NCBI RefSeq assembly: GCF_030445035.2
Contig: NC_080686.1
Coordinates: 248,001 to 312,000 of the forward strand
Direction: 5' to 3'
DNA length: 64,000 nucleotides
Source: Dasypus novemcinctus
Taxonomy: Eukaryota; Chordata; Mammalia; Cingulata; Dasypodidae
A program made the position numbers and the translations under genes. Below, one piece after another: positions 36,089-48,426 of the stretch. Position 1 is the stretch's first letter; the number at the start of each line of letters is the position of its first letter. Below the pieces are notes generated by a model. That model was not told where the DNA came from. It was given only the letters and a program-made list of their open reading frames with translations, and did no database searches.

Positions 36089-38922
36089 TTTTTTTATTTT
36101 TTATTTTTTTTTTTTTTATTTTTATTTTTATTTTTTTTATTGACTTTGTAATAATATTACATCAAAAATATATATGTGAGGTCCCATTCAACCCCACTCC
36201 CCCACCCCCCCTCTCCCCCCCAAAACACTCATTCCCATCATCATGACACATCCATTGGATTTGGTAAGTACATCTTTGGGCACCTCTGCACCTCATAGTC
36301 AATGGTCCACATCATGGCCCATACTCTCCTCCATTCCATCCAGTGGGCCCTGTGAGGATTTACAATGTCCAGTGATTGCCTCTGAAGCACCATCCAGGGC
36401 AGCTCCATGTCCCAAAGACAGCTCCACCTCTCATCTCTTCCTGCCTTTCCCCATACCCATCGTCCACCATGTCCACTTTTCTCAATCCAATATCACCTCT
36501 TCTATGTGGACATTGGATTGGTTGTGTCCATTGCACCTCTATGTCAAGAGGAGGCTCAAATTCCACATGTATGCTGGATGCAATCCTCCCATTTTCAGTT
36601 GTAATCACTCTAGGCTCCATGGTGTGGTGATTGTCCTTCTTCAACTCCATCTTAGCTGAGTGTGGTAAGTCCAATAAATCAGATTGTAGGTGCTGGAGTC
36701 TGTTGAGGCTCAGGACCTGGCTATCACATTGTCAGTCTAGAGATTCAAATCCCCTAAATATATCTTAAATCCCAACGTTAACTGCACCTCCAGCACATTA
36801 GCATGAAAGTCTTATGAAGGGAGATCCCATCTGAGTCCAGATTCATCACACATAAACACCATTTCCAATGAGGGGCCATCTGCCCTGGTAGTTAACCCCA
36901 TCGGCCATGGCCATAACTCTCATGGGTCTCTTTAGCCTTCAAAGGAACCAATATCTGGGGGTTGTATCTGCTTTATCTGTCTCTCTGACTCTGCTCAGTT
37001 GTGCATGAGGGCAATCCTTCTGCCAGCCTCCAGACTCTTTTTTAGAAACTCGTAGCCATATAAACTCATTTCTCCTTTCCATTTCCCCCTTACTTTAGGT
37101 CAAACAGCATTTTAAAGTCATGTTATTTTATGTAGACATGGATATTCTGCTGATCCGCATTGAACCTTCCATATAAGGTCCTTTTCCAGTTGCATCATCA
37201 GTTAGTATTTGATAGTGGTCCCTCGTTGCCAGGGAGGCTCGTCCCCGGGTGTCATGTCCCACGCTGGAGGGAAGGCATTGCATTTACATGCTGAGTTTGG
37301 CTTCGAGACTGGCCACATTTGAGTAACATGAAGGCTGACAGGAGGAAATTCCCAGGCACAATGTTGCTCTAGGCCTTGTTCTTATTTTAGGTTTATCAGC
37401 TCACAAGCATAGTCATTAGCATCAGGGGCTCACTGTTGAGCCCTCACTCCCTCCAGGTCCCCGCCGCTGTACCTGGGAGACTGTCGCTGCTCCCCTAGGG
37501 ACCGCGACAGAGCACCACTGGCCAGGAACCCAGTACCCCCCCCTACTGTGGTTTTTAATTGTTGCCACTATGAGTATATCCAATCATTACGATGCCCCCT
37601 GGATATATGTTCTGTACAGCTCCCTGTCAGCCATATATCACCTGTCATTGGTATCCCATACCAGTATCCCTCCATTGCCATTGTTGAGACACTCTGTGGT
37701 CCAGAGCTCCCCGAAATTTGAAGCCCAATATAATGTCATGGTCCCTTACTAGGGAATGGCATATAGCGATGGGTTTAAAGGATAGATAAAGAACTTGGAT
37801 AAAGTTAGATAAAGAACTTAGATAAAGAATGTTGACTTGAAAAAATTCCACATCCTATCCTTTTTTTCCCCCCCCCCCCCTAATTATTCAGCATTTCTTC
37901 ACAGGAGTCCTAGACCACAGCAATGCATATATATAATATACAGCACTCCCATACAGCCACCACAAAACCTTTTTCCTTCCACAGCGATACTCTTACACCC
38001 TATTCACATCATATTTACTTAAGGTGATGTACAGAGTCTGAGATATTAGCTTTCTAACAAGGTAATATCTGTGCTTACATTATGGTGCATACTTTAGGAT
38101 ACACAGTTCTTTACATTTTTAGTTATCCTATGTTTTACATTATGGTTTACATTATCAGTCTGTCATCTCCTATATGTTATGGTGTAATATTACATGTTTT
38201 ATATCCATCCTTGTGTACTCTCAAAAAACTCCTCTCTTGCCCCCCTTTTACTTTGGTTCCACACATTTAACGTCCATTTTCCCTTCCACCTTGGTGCCCA
38301 CAGTGACAGCCAACCTCCGTTTCCTGAGGAGCCACTTCCAGAAATAGATGGAATAGTGTTCAGGGCCTAACTTGCTCAACTGCCCCAATGCCCTGGGAGC
38401 CACCCTTTCTCTCGAGGGATACAGTTCCCTCTATTTGGTGGCATTAGTCCTCCCCAGGATGTGGGTCCACCCCCACTCTCACTACTTGGGATTCTACCCC
38501 ATGGTGTCACCCACTCTGGCAGAATGAGCATTTAGGCATTCCCCAGGAGCCCGTCCTGCATCAGACCCTCCCCTCTGAGCATTCTAAACAGGTAACCCTC
38601 TTTATTATATTTTGATATGATTTTCTCGGCATTTTACTCTCCACCACCTCCTGACCCTCTCTTGTGTTCGTATGCTCCCCCTCCCTCCCCCCACTTTTGG
38701 GCAACGTTACCCAACCATCCCTCCCCAGCCACCCTCAAACCCGTAAAGCCCCAACCAAAGGCAACCCCTTGCCCCCATTTTATCTCTTCTTTGTGATCAT
38801 ACTTACCACCATCTCTTCTTAAATTCCACCCCTGCAGACATCGGCTCATATCCTTCCTCCACCCTCCGATTTCCTGTAAGCCTATCGTTCAGTCTCTTGC
38901 TATCTAGGGCAGCTTGTTTATT
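36089..38922 (-). repeat. 2.8-kb 3'UTR of L1 B
   Basis: Runs from the ORF2 stop to the tail. It is colinear with 7551-10196 of L1 'A' (for example 'gaggtcccattcaac', 'ggattggttgtgtccattgcac', 'gccagggaggctc', 'ctgagcattctaaacaggtaaccctc'). A C-rich run lies near 37868-37880 and many C-rich/G-rich tracts occur at 36190-36220 and 38690-38860. The latter could form G-quadruplexes on the L1 sense strand, a known feature of L1 3'UTRs. Open frames in it are incidental. Confidence 0.88.
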
Positions 38923-41900
38923 TCATATCATTGAGGTCATGTAGTATTTGTCCTTCAATGTCTGGGTTGCTTCACTCAACATAAGGTTCTCAAGATTCAT
39001 CCATGTTATCACATGTGTTTGTAGTGTGTTTGTTCTTACAGCCGAGTAGTATTCCATTGTGTGTATATACCACATTTTATTGATCCACTCATCTGTTGAT
39101 GGGCATTTGGGTTGATTCCAACTTTTGGCAATAGTGAACAATGCTGCTATGAACATTGGTGTACATATATCGGTTTGTGTCCTTGTTTTCAGTTCTGCTG
39201 GGTATATACTCAGCAGTGGTATTGCTGGGTCATATGGCAAGTCTATGGCTAGTTTTTTGAGAAACCGCCATACTGTCCTCCAGAATGGTTGGATCCTTCC
39301 GCATTCCCACCAGCAGTGGATGAGTGTTCCCCTTCCTTCACATCCTCTCCAGCACTTGTATTCTTCTGTTTTTTTCATAGCTGCCAATCTTATGGGTGTA
39401 AGATGGTATCTCATTGTAGTTTTGATTTGCATTTCCCTGATAGCTAGAGATTTGGAACATTTTTTCATGTGCTTTCTTGCCATTTGTATTTCTTCTTCGG
39501 AGAAGTGTCTGTTTAAGTCTTTTTCCCATTTTTTAAATGGGTTGTTTATCTTTTTATTTTCAAGATATAGGAGTTCTTTATATATGCAAGTTATAAGTTT
39601 CTTATCAGATATATGATTGCCAAATATTTTCTCCCACTGTGTGGGCTCCCTTTTTACTTTCTTGACAAACTCCTTTGAGGTGCAGAAGGCTTTAATTTTG
39701 AGGAAGTCCCATTTATCTATTAGTTCTTTTGCTGCTCATGCTTTTGGTGAGATATTCATAAATCCATTTCCTATTACAAGGTCCTGTAGATGTTTCCCTA
39801 CACTGCTTTCTAAGGTTTTTATGGTCTTGGCTCTTATATTTAGGTCTTTGATCCATCTTGAGTTGATCTTTGTATAAGGTGTGAGATGGTAATCTTCTTT
39901 CATTCTTCTACATATGGCTATCCAGTTCTCCAGACACCATTTGTTGAATAGGCCACTCTCTCCCAATTGAGAGGGTTTGGTGGCTTTATCGAATATTATG
40001 TGGCTGTATATGTGAGGTTCTATATCAGAGCTTTCAATTCGATTCCATTGGTCTATGTGTCTCTCCTTATGCCAATACCATGCTGTTTTCACCACCGTAG
40101 CTTTATAGTATGTTTTGAAGTCAGGTAGTGTGATTCCTCCAATTTTGTTTTTCTTTTTCAGTATGTCTTTGGGTATTCGGGGTCTCTTTCCTTTCCAAAT
40201 AAATTTCATAGTTAGTTTTTCTAGTTCCTTAAAGAAGGCTGCGTTGATTTTTATTGGGATTGCATTGAATGTGTAGATCAGTTTTGGTAGGATAGACATC
40301 TTAATAATGTTCAGTCTTCCTATCCATGAACAAGGAATAGTCTTCCATTTATTTAGGTCTTCTTTGATTTCCTTGAACAATCTTGTATAATTCTCGTTGT
40401 ATAAGTTCTTTACCTCTTTAGTTAAATTTATTCCTAAGTATTTGATTTTTTTATTTACTATTGTGAATGGTATTTGTTTCTTGATTTCCTCCTGATCTTG
40501 CTCATTATTGGTGTACAGAAATGCTACTGATTTTTGCGCATTGATCTTATAACCTGCGACTTTACTAAACTCATTTATGAGTTCTAGAATCTTCGTTGTA
40601 GATCTCTCAGGGTTTTCTATGTATAGGATCATGTCATCTGCAAATAATGAAATTTTGACTTCTTCCTTTCCAATTTGAATGCCTTTTATTTCTGGTTCTT
40701 GCCTCAGTGCTCGTGCAAGTACTTCTAAGACAATATTAAATAGGAGTGGAGACAGTGGGCATCCTTGTCTTGTTCCTGAGTTTAGAGGGAAGGAGTCTAG
40801 GATTTCTCCATTGTAAACAATATTGGCTTTAGGTTTTTCATATATACTCTTTATCATGTTCAAAAAATTCCCTTATATTCCAATCTTTTGGAGTGTTTTT
40901 ATCAAGAAAGGGTGCTGTATTTTGTCAAATGCTTTTTCTGCATCAATAGATATAATCATGTGATTTTTTTCCTTCAATCTGTTTATATGGTGTATTATGT
41001 TGATTGATTTTCTTATGTTGAACCATCCTTTCATACCTGGGATGAATCCCACTTGGTCGTGGTGTATAATACGTTTAATGTGTTGTTGAATACGATTAGC
41101 AAGTATTTTGTTAAGTATTTTTGCGTCTAGGTTCATTAGAGAAATTGGTCTGTAATTTTCCTTTCTTGTGATGTCTTTGTTTGGCTTTGGTACTAGGGTA
41201 ATGTTGGCATCATAGAAGGAGTTGGGTAATGTTCTTTCCATTTCAATGTTTTGGAATAGTTTCAGCAGGATTGGTGTCAGTTCTTTCCGGAATGTTTTGT
41301 AGAATTCACCTGTGAAGCCATCTGGCCCTGGGCTCTTCTTAGTTGGGAGATTTTTGATAACCAATTCTATCTCTCTGCTTGTGATTGGTTTGTTAAGATC
41401 ATCAATTTCTTCTTTCGTCAATATGGGCTGCTTATGTGTTTCTAGGAATTTGTCCATTTCCTCTAGATTGTCATTTTTGTTGGAATATAGTTTTTCAAAA
41501 TATCCTCTTATGATAGTCTTTATTTCTGTGGGGTCAGTGGTGATATCGCCTTTCTCATTTCTTATTTTGTGTATTTGCATCTTCTCTCTTTTTTTCTTTG
41601 TTAGTGTTGCTAAAGGTTTGTCAATTTTGTTAATCTTCTCAAAAAACCAGCTCTTGGTCTTGTTTATCTGTTCAAGTGCTTTCTTATTTTCTATTTCATT
41701 TAGTTCTGCTCTTATCTTTGTTATTTCCTTCCTTCTTCTTCCTGTTGGGCTTCTTTGTTGTTGTTTTTCTAATTCCTTCAAATGTGCAGTTAGTTCTTCA
41801 ATTTTTGCTCTTTCTTCTTTTTTGATATATGAATTTATGGCTATAAACTTCCCTCTCAGTACTGCTTTTGCTGCATCCCATAAATTTTGGTATGTTGTGT

Positions 41901-42741
41901 TATCATTATCATTTGTTTCAAGGTAGTCATTGATTTCTTTTGAGATTTCCTCTTTGACCCACTGTTTTTCTAAGAGTGTGCTGTTTAATTTCCAAATCGT
42001 GGTGTGAAATCTGGGCTTCTGTCCCTTGCAAATCTCCAGCTTGACTCCGCTGTGGTCAGAGATAATGTTTTGTATGATTTCAATCTTTCTGAATTCGTTC
42101 AGCCTTTCTTTGTGGCCTAGCATATGATCTATCTTGGAGAATGATCCATGTGCACTTGAGAAAAATGTATATCCTGCTGTGTTTGGGTGTAGCGATCTAT
42201 ATATGTCTATTAGATCGAGCTCCTCTAATATACTATTCAGATGTTTTGTTTCTTTGGTGATTCTCTTTTGAGATGTTCTGTCCAGAGTTGATAGTGGTGT
42301 ATTAAAATCCCCCACTATAAGTATAGATGTATCTATTCTTTCACTTAGTTTTTCCAGCGTTTGCCTGACGTATTTAGAGGCACACTTGTTAGGGGCATAG
42401 ATATTTATGATTGTTCGATCTTCTTGACAGATTTTCCCTTTCACTAAAATGTAGTATCCTTCTTTGTCTCTCACAATTGTTTCACATTTAAAGTCTATTT
42501 TGTCTGATATTAATATAGCTACTCCTGCCTTTTTTTGGTTATTGTTAGCTTGTATGATTGTTTTCCAGCCATTCACTTTCAATCTCCATGCGTCTCTGGG
42601 TCTAAGATGTGTCTCTTGTAGACAGCATATGGATGGGTCATATTTCCTTATCCAATGTCCCAGTCTGAATCTTTTGATAGGTGAGTTTAATCCGTTGACA
42701 TTCAGTGTTATTACTATCAAGGAATTATTTGTGTTAGCCAT
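38923..42741 (-). pseudogene. L1 B ORF2, full length with two nonsense codons
   Basis: 1272 codons in one register from ATG 42741 (M-A-N-T-N-N). Endonuclease residues fall at the same numbers as in human L1: E43 (QETHL), D145 and N147 (GDFN), D205, H230 (SDH). The RT catalytic FADD aspartates are at about 702-703. The C-terminal cysteine knuckle CWRGC...HCWWEC is kept. Stops occur at codon 623 (TAA, 40875-40873) and codon 1002 (TGA, 39738-39736). Both fit single-base changes when compared with L1 'A'/'C' sequence or reading context. As it stands the copy would give only the endonuclease and part of RT, so it is not autonomous. Confidence 0.95.
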
Positions 42742-42815
42742 ATTTTGATTGGATTTGTGTTTGTCATATTTTGTTTGTATATATTTTTTTGTCTTTTTTG
42801 TTGTTGTTGTTGGTC

Positions 42816-43784
42816 TTATACTCTCCTCCAACTTTGCCTTTCCTGTTTTTCCCTTTCTTCCTGCAGAACTCCCTTTAGAATTTCTTGAAGGGGAGGTTTC
42901 TTGTTGGTATACTCTTTCAGTTTCTGTTTGTCTGTGAATATTTTGAACTCTCCTTCATGTTTGAATGCTAGTTTAGCTGGATAGAGTATTCTTGGTTGGA
43001 AGTTTTTTTCCTTTAGTACCTTGACTATATCATACCACTGTCTTCTTGCCTCCATGGTTTCAGAAGAGAAATCAGCACTTAATCTAATTGAGCTTCCCTT
43101 GTATGTGATGGTTTTCTTTTCTCTTGCTGCTTTTAGGATTTTCTCTTTGTCTTGAGCTTTGGATAATTTGATAAGTATATGTCTTGGGGTGGGCCTCTTG
43201 GGGTTTATGACTTGTGGAGTGCGCTGTGCTTCTTGGATATGTACATCTGTCTCTTTCAGTAGATTTGGGAAGTTTTCAGCCATTATTTCCTGCAACACTC
43301 CTTCTGACCCCTTTCCCTTCTCTTCACCTTCTGGAATGCCTATAATACGTATGTTTGAGCGTTTTGCATTGTCATTCAGGTCCCTAAATCCTAATTGGAT
43401 TTTTTCTATCTTCTTATTGACCCCTTCTACTATCTGTTTGATTTCTGATGTACTGTCTTCCACATCACTAATTCTCTGCTCTGTCTCTTCTAGTCTGCTG
43501 ATATTTGCTGCAAGTGTATTTTTGATTTCTTGAACTGTGGTGTTCATTCCCATCATATCTGTTATGTTTTTGCGTATGTCTGCAATTTCCCCTCCAAGTG
43601 ATGTCTTCATGTTGTTAACCTCTTTCATTACTGCATCAAATTTGTCGGTGATAAATGTTCTGAGTTCTTTCATTGCTTGTGCCAAGTTTTGCTCCCCTTC
43701 ATGATTATTGGTTTGTTGATTGGATTCAGTCATGTTTTCCTGATTATTGGTTTGGTTTGTAGATTTTTGTTGCTTTCTGGTCAT
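42816..43784 (-). CDS. L1 B ORF1p, intact (322 aa)
   Basis: RNA-binding nucleic-acid chaperone of LINE-1, cytoplasmic, forming trimers on its own RNA. Start M-T-R-K-Q-Q; the same start context is seen in L1 'A' (15054) and 'C' (57683). Polar N-terminus (1-35), heptad-rich coiled coil (about 36-135), RRM (about 143-200, starting [18 protein letters not shown]), and C-terminal domain (about 201-300, with [17 protein letters not shown] and YPAKLAF). Length is close to the ~338 aa of human ORF1p. No stop or frameshift. Expression would depend on the L1's own 5'UTR and is not shown. This is a retroelement gene, not a host gene. Confidence 0.93.
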   Translation of the reverse strand: MTRKQQKSTNQTNNQENMTESNQQTNNHEGEQNLAQAMKELRTFITDKFDAVMKEVNNMKTSLGGEIADIRKNITDMMGMNTTVQEIKNTLAANISRLEETEQRISDVEDSTSEIKQIVEGVNKKIEKIQLGFRDLNDNAKRSNIRIIGIPEGEEKGKGSEGVLQEIMAENFPNLLKETDVHIQEAQRTPQVINPKRPTPRHILIKLSKAQDKEKILKAAREKKTITYKGSSIRLSADFSSETMEARRQWYDIVKVLKEKNFQPRILYPAKLAFKHEGEFKIFTDKQKLKEYTNKKPPLQEILKGVLQEEREKQERQSWRRV

Positions 43785-45881
43785 CTCTTTATTTTGATGA
43801 ATTTAATCAGTTCCTTAGCTTCTTTGTCTGCTTTTGGAGGTTAATTAGTTGTTATTTTTGCATAGGTGTTATATCTTCTTTTTGTCACTTTTTTCTTCTT
43901 ATTCAAGTTACTTGTTGTTGGTTAAGTTCACTTTAGAAGAAAGTATTAGTGTTGGGGAAAGGCAATTGTGTCAGCAAGGGAAAAGTGTAAAGTAGTATTA
44001 GTAATGTATGTTAACAAAGCAAGAATATGAGATCTGGGAGGATGAAGGTTAGATTCATGTAGATTGTATAGAGTTATAGCTGTAGGTAGAGTACCTTTTA
44101 TGAAGTAGATGACTGAATATGGGCGGAATATGGTATGAACTACAAAGCTATTGTTTTCATGAGAGAGAGAAAAAGAAAAGAAAGGTAATAGTTTCAAGAG
44201 TGGATAACAGACAGAAAACAGAACAAAGGTATTAGAAATTAAGAGTTAGACACTTTGTGGGTCAAAGAATGGGAGGTGGGGGGTGGAATATAGTAGAGAC
44301 AGTAGATGATAGTGGATATCAAGATGCAGGGGAAGGGGGATAGTGTAGGTAACCTAAATCAGTTCACACAAAAATGAGGCAGTGGAGGATGGGAAAACCC
44401 AGCAAATGTGAGGTGTTCCCTGTAGCACCTATTGTGTACTTGAATTAAAATAAAATAAGTGGAAAATGAGGGACAAGAGGGAAAGAGAAAACCGAAAAAA
44501 AAACGAATTATAATAAAGAAAAAAAGAAAGACAAGAAGAAAGGAAGAAAGAAAAAGAGGATAAGCAAACGGTGGGGAACAGATAGGGGGAAGAGTGATAC
44601 AGGTATACACGTGTCACAATTGCAACACTATCTAAAACAACAACCAAAAAAACCCCTAAATAACTGTAAAAAAAAAAAAAGGACTTTGGGGGACACGCTA
44701 GGAGAAAAGACTAGGGGATAATGCAATATTAGCAATCAGGGCATCAAACAGAGTAAAAAATAAGATAAAGTGAAAATAAAAACAAAACAATATGAACCAA
44801 TATAGATAAAACACAAAGGTTAAGGTCCAGAGCACTCAAGGATCCCAGGTAGACCCCAGAGCGTGATGGATTCAGGGGTGGAAAGTCTGAGACACTGAAG
44901 ACTCAAGAGGTGTGAGTCTGGGGTGTGGACCGCCAGTCCAGGGGACCCAGACCTGGCACCCTCAAATCTGGTCCACGGAAAGCTTAGGAGCCCCGCAGTG
45001 CAACACAGCCCTCAGGGATCCCCGTAGCTGGGTGCCAGCCCCGTGGGGGAAGCCAGATCCGCGAATTCTATATTGACTGTCTGATCCCTGAAATTCACCT
45101 ACACCTCAGGGTATCAGCCTTTGGACAGCTCACTCCCTGTGCTCCCACGCAACGGCCACTTGAGGGCACCTCTACACCACGGCCAGTTCAATGACCCAGA
45201 TCCCAAGCCCCACCGGGTGGGGTGGGCTTCAGCTGGAAACGCGGAAAACAGACTCTAAGTTCTGAAATCCCAAACTTCGCAAAATATTCCCCAATCAGCT
45301 TCCAGACGTGTCCTCCTCCCTCACTGCACCCTACAACAGTCTCCCAATTGTATCCCCTTATTGCTCAAAATCCAATTCCGTTGCAGATCTGCAGCCGGAC
45401 CTGTGGGGATGGGGCTCCAGGCGGAAGCGCTTCCCCCCCTGTCCGGTGACCAAAACGTCCCCCACTTCACAGGAAAACACCGTCTGTCTCCCCAAATCAA
45501 TCTGCTAAGGAGTCTTGTCCCAACAATCCCTCACCAGCCAGGCCAGTATCCGCGAATTTCTCAGCACCACAAAGCCTCCAGAAAGAGGAAAAAAAAAACC
45601 AAAAACCCCTGGCCGCCGCGGCTCCGGAGCTGCAAGAGCACCCGCTACCGCGGCTCTGCCCACCCAAGGAGGGAACTTCCTGCGCCCAGCTGGGACCTCC
45701 GTTTATATATTATAGATGTATCCTCTCTGTTACCTTCCCACTGAATTGACGTCCAGACACCTTCCAACCAGCAAAAATCCCCGAAACAGCGCGGTCCTAA
45801 AGAGCCTTCAACGCTGCCCAGCCGCCCCCTACAGAGACACTACCAGGCAAGCTCACGCAGCCACCATCTTGCCACACACTC
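43785..45881 (-). promoter_or_regulatory. L1 B 5'UTR
   Basis: 2.1 kb. The outer end begins on the minus strand at 'gtgtgtggcaagatggtggctg', with a YY1-like motif at the start as in other L1s. 'ggtgtctggacgtcaattcagtgggaaggtaacag' near 45760 is a diverged relative of the ~205-bp monomers of L1 'C', and other partial echoes ('gattgatttggggagacag' near 45500) suggest degenerate repeat units. The inner part (44440-44800) is purine-rich on the plus strand. Confidence 0.65.
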
Positions 45882-45898
45882 TTGGTAATTGTAATTTA
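45882..45898 (+). repeat. target-site duplication of L1 B, right copy
   Basis: Identical 17-bp partner of 36072-36088. On the L1 sense strand the junction is TT|AAAT-like, compatible with the L1 endonuclease preference. Confidence 0.93.
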
Positions 45899-47951
45899 AT
45901 AAGTTTATTTAAACATGAGGTGGCTAGTCAATGTGGTTATAGTAAATTATAAAGTTTGTAAAACATCTTCCAAACTAAAAACGTTTAAATAGTTCTAGTT
46001 CTAAAAGTCATTGTTAACTAAAACTTAGATTGGTATTGGTTGCAAAAAATAACTTCATAATAATAAAACCTGTCTGAAGGCCACAGCAAGGTACATATTT
46101 AAGTAAATGGTAATAAAAAGTTATCTTAATTCTATTGGAAATCTTCTGTTTTCATTTTAACAATGAAAAATAATTTTTTTCCCTCTATTACTAAAGTAAA
46201 GTACCTACTGTTATCTTCATGGTAAAATTGTGTAAGTAAACAGTCGTTTAATATATGATGTGTTGCATTAAATTGTTTAAAAAATATATATAAAAACAAA
46301 GAATAAACGTTAACATTATCAAACTCTTGTGCATTCAAACCAGGCCTTGTATACATTGCATTTTGCCTCTCCATGTGAGTTATTGGCTAGGCTGCTCACT
46401 AACTCCTCAATTAAAATATTTGCTATCTCAGCCTCTGGTTCTGCTCCTAAAGTCAATGGAAACTACGTTGCAGTTTCAAGCTCCTGCAGCAGCCAATAAT
46501 GACTCGGTACAGCCAAGTGTACAATGGATATTGCCTCCAGACTGGCACTGTTCCATAGTGCCAGAGAGCACTATGCACCAGGCTAGTAGAATACTGGAAA
46601 ATCTCTCTAAGATCAAGGATGCTGTGACTTGCTCACTGCATTGAAAAACATGCTAAGTGGAGCTATGATACCAGGATACTGTAAGTGAAACTTAAACACA
46701 ATTGGCATTATGGCCTGCTCTCATGGAGAGATAACATGTAAAGTATTACAAACCTGAAACTTAAAACTATTAATTGCAACTCTAAATCCTTTGTATTAAG
46801 TAATAATACATTAATTAATATTAAGTGCTATACTCTTATCCTGTGCTAAATGTATGCCTAATAATTATAACGTTATCTTTTCTGTTTTAGATCAAATGTG
46901 AAAGTATATTGGACATGTTAAATTCCTAGTGAATTCATTTTCTAAACAGTTAGTAAACATGTCTGTAGAATGGGGTGGCAGTCTCAGCCAGGCTCAGTCA
47001 ACTTAACTATATTCTGCTGTACTATACTGTGTAGCAAAGGTGAGGCTTGCTTGCTGATGGTGAGTCACCTATTAAACAAGTCAAAATTGCTGGAAATTGT
47101 ACAATTAAAGGCAAGGTATAAAAAAACCTTTATTCTGTAGTTCTGATCACTCCCACAGCTGAAAACTAAGAAAATTTCCAATTTAGTGTTCTAATCCGGA
47201 ATGAAGCCAGTTGCCCAAGGAGTGCCAGTTCACCAGGAGCATCTGACAGAGCAAATGAGTGCCAATCATTAAACAGCTTGGAATGTGTCTTGATTCAGAC
47301 AAAGCTAAGTGTCTGTTGCAATTTCTCTCTAAAGATAAATAACTTAAAAGAGAATATATATGCTGTTCCCACCAGCTTTTAAGAAGGAATGCCATCTTTA
47401 TAGGCACCTAACTTTGTCTACCTCTGTAATCCAATGTCCTCTTTTAAAAATGGGTATTCCAAATTTTTTATTAAATTTATTTCTTTCAGAGTAAACATCT
47501 TATTAACCATATGAAAACTTCATCCAGCTTCGTACAGAATGCCTGATGCATCTTCCTCCAGTTAAAATAAGAAGTTTACACCTTGTTAGGCAATTACTAC
47601 AGCTCATGGCCAGCAGGAAGCAGTTACAGAAAAGAAATCATCTCCCTTCAGCACCCCTTTTAAATTAAAGGTGTAAACTCTTTAAGGGTAAAATGAAAGT
47701 AATAGATGGATCTGGAAACTGACTGGAAATCCACGTGAGTGCTGGTGGCAGCAGAATAACTGCAGGAGGCCCCTGCCCCAAGATTCTGCTGTCCAGAATG
47801 AAAAGTTCTAAACTTCTAAAAATAGCCCTGGATGCTGCACTAAAGACTAATAAATAATCAGTCAAAACAACAAACAGCCATCCACCTCATAGCTCCAACA
47901 ATAATTATGCCAAAGCTTAGCAAGTTAAACTTTGGCAAAGGGGGGAAATAA
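45899..47951 (+). other. provirus internal region, right part
   Basis: AT-rich continuation of the provirus after the L1. One GC-richer island (about 46430-46640) has a 105-codon open frame with no recognised similarity. No env features such as a signal peptide, furin site, CX6CC or a transmembrane run. Ends in the purine tract 'caaaggggggaaataa' before the 3' LTR. Confidence 0.6.
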
Positions 47952-48426
47952 TGTGGGCTATGGGCGGGAGGCTCTTTGTCTCTTCAGAGATAACCTAAGC
48001 TGTTTGACTTGTGGGTGTAGAATGGTAAGAGGCTGCAGCCCTGCCCTTAGTGACAATGGCAATGACTCCAATCCCAGGAAACAGTTAAACAATGCAAGGT
48101 CTATAAACTTTAAGTATTTAGGGGAAATGCAAACCAAATATGTTATAAGTTTATCTAGAATGTCTGGAGTCCATGCTAAAAGCTTACCTAAGATGTGGAA
48201 GATATATATGCTAATTCAAGCCTATGAGAACTGAAACAAAGGGACCATTTGGCCTTTTGTCTCTGTATAAAAGACATTTTGAAAATCTTGTTCAAGGCTC
48301 AGGATTCAAACAAAAAGCTCTCGAGTCCGGCTGGCCATCAATAAACCATTTTTCCTTCTCAAAATCATTCCTGAGTCCTGGCCTCTCTATATGCAAATAA
48401 TTGAACCTCTCTCAAATTCTGCAACA
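47952..48426 (+). repeat. 3' LTR of the provirus
   Basis: 475 bp, TGTGGGC...GCAACA, with 'tataaaag' near 48267 and AATAAA near 48341. It is followed by ATGA (48427-48430), the right target duplication. It is more complete than the 5' LTR. Confidence 0.92.

Larger units (their letters stand above)
36089..45881 (-). mobile_element. full-length LINE-1 'B', 9.79 kb, young
   Basis: Bounded by a perfect 17-bp duplication, so the full extent is certain: 5'UTR 45881-43785 (2.1 kb), ORF1 43784-42816, 74-nt spacer, ORF2 42741-38923, 3'UTR 38922-36089 (2.8 kb) with a T-rich (reversed A/T-simple) tail at 36089-36140. Mammalian L1s are usually 6-7 kb, and the excess lies in the two UTRs. ORF1 is intact and ORF2 has two in-frame stops and no frameshift that I can find. 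It lies inside the provirus at 31424-48426 and is therefore younger than it. Confidence 0.96.
31424..48426 (+). mobile_element. LTR-bounded provirus, apparently non-coding, interrupted by L1 B
   Basis: Two LTRs in direct orientation (31424-31856 and 47952-48426) start TGTGGGC and end GCAACA. They are flanked by the perfect 4-bp duplication ATGA (31420-31423 and 48427-48430). A primer site follows the 5' LTR and a purine-rich tract (47936-47951) precedes the 3' LTR. Removing L1 'B' and its duplication leaves about 7.2 kb. The internal part is AT-rich and shows no gag, protease, RT, integrase or env frame or motif. By hand I count about 17 substitutions over ~425 aligned LTR bases, so it is not very old. 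Best reading: a class I-type, non-autonomous element mobilised in trans. Confidence 0.88.

Noticed and set aside
36089..38922. A separate repeat inserted downstream of L1 B ORF2
   Set aside because: The target duplication lies outside it, and the same sequence follows ORF2 in L1 A, so it is part of the L1.
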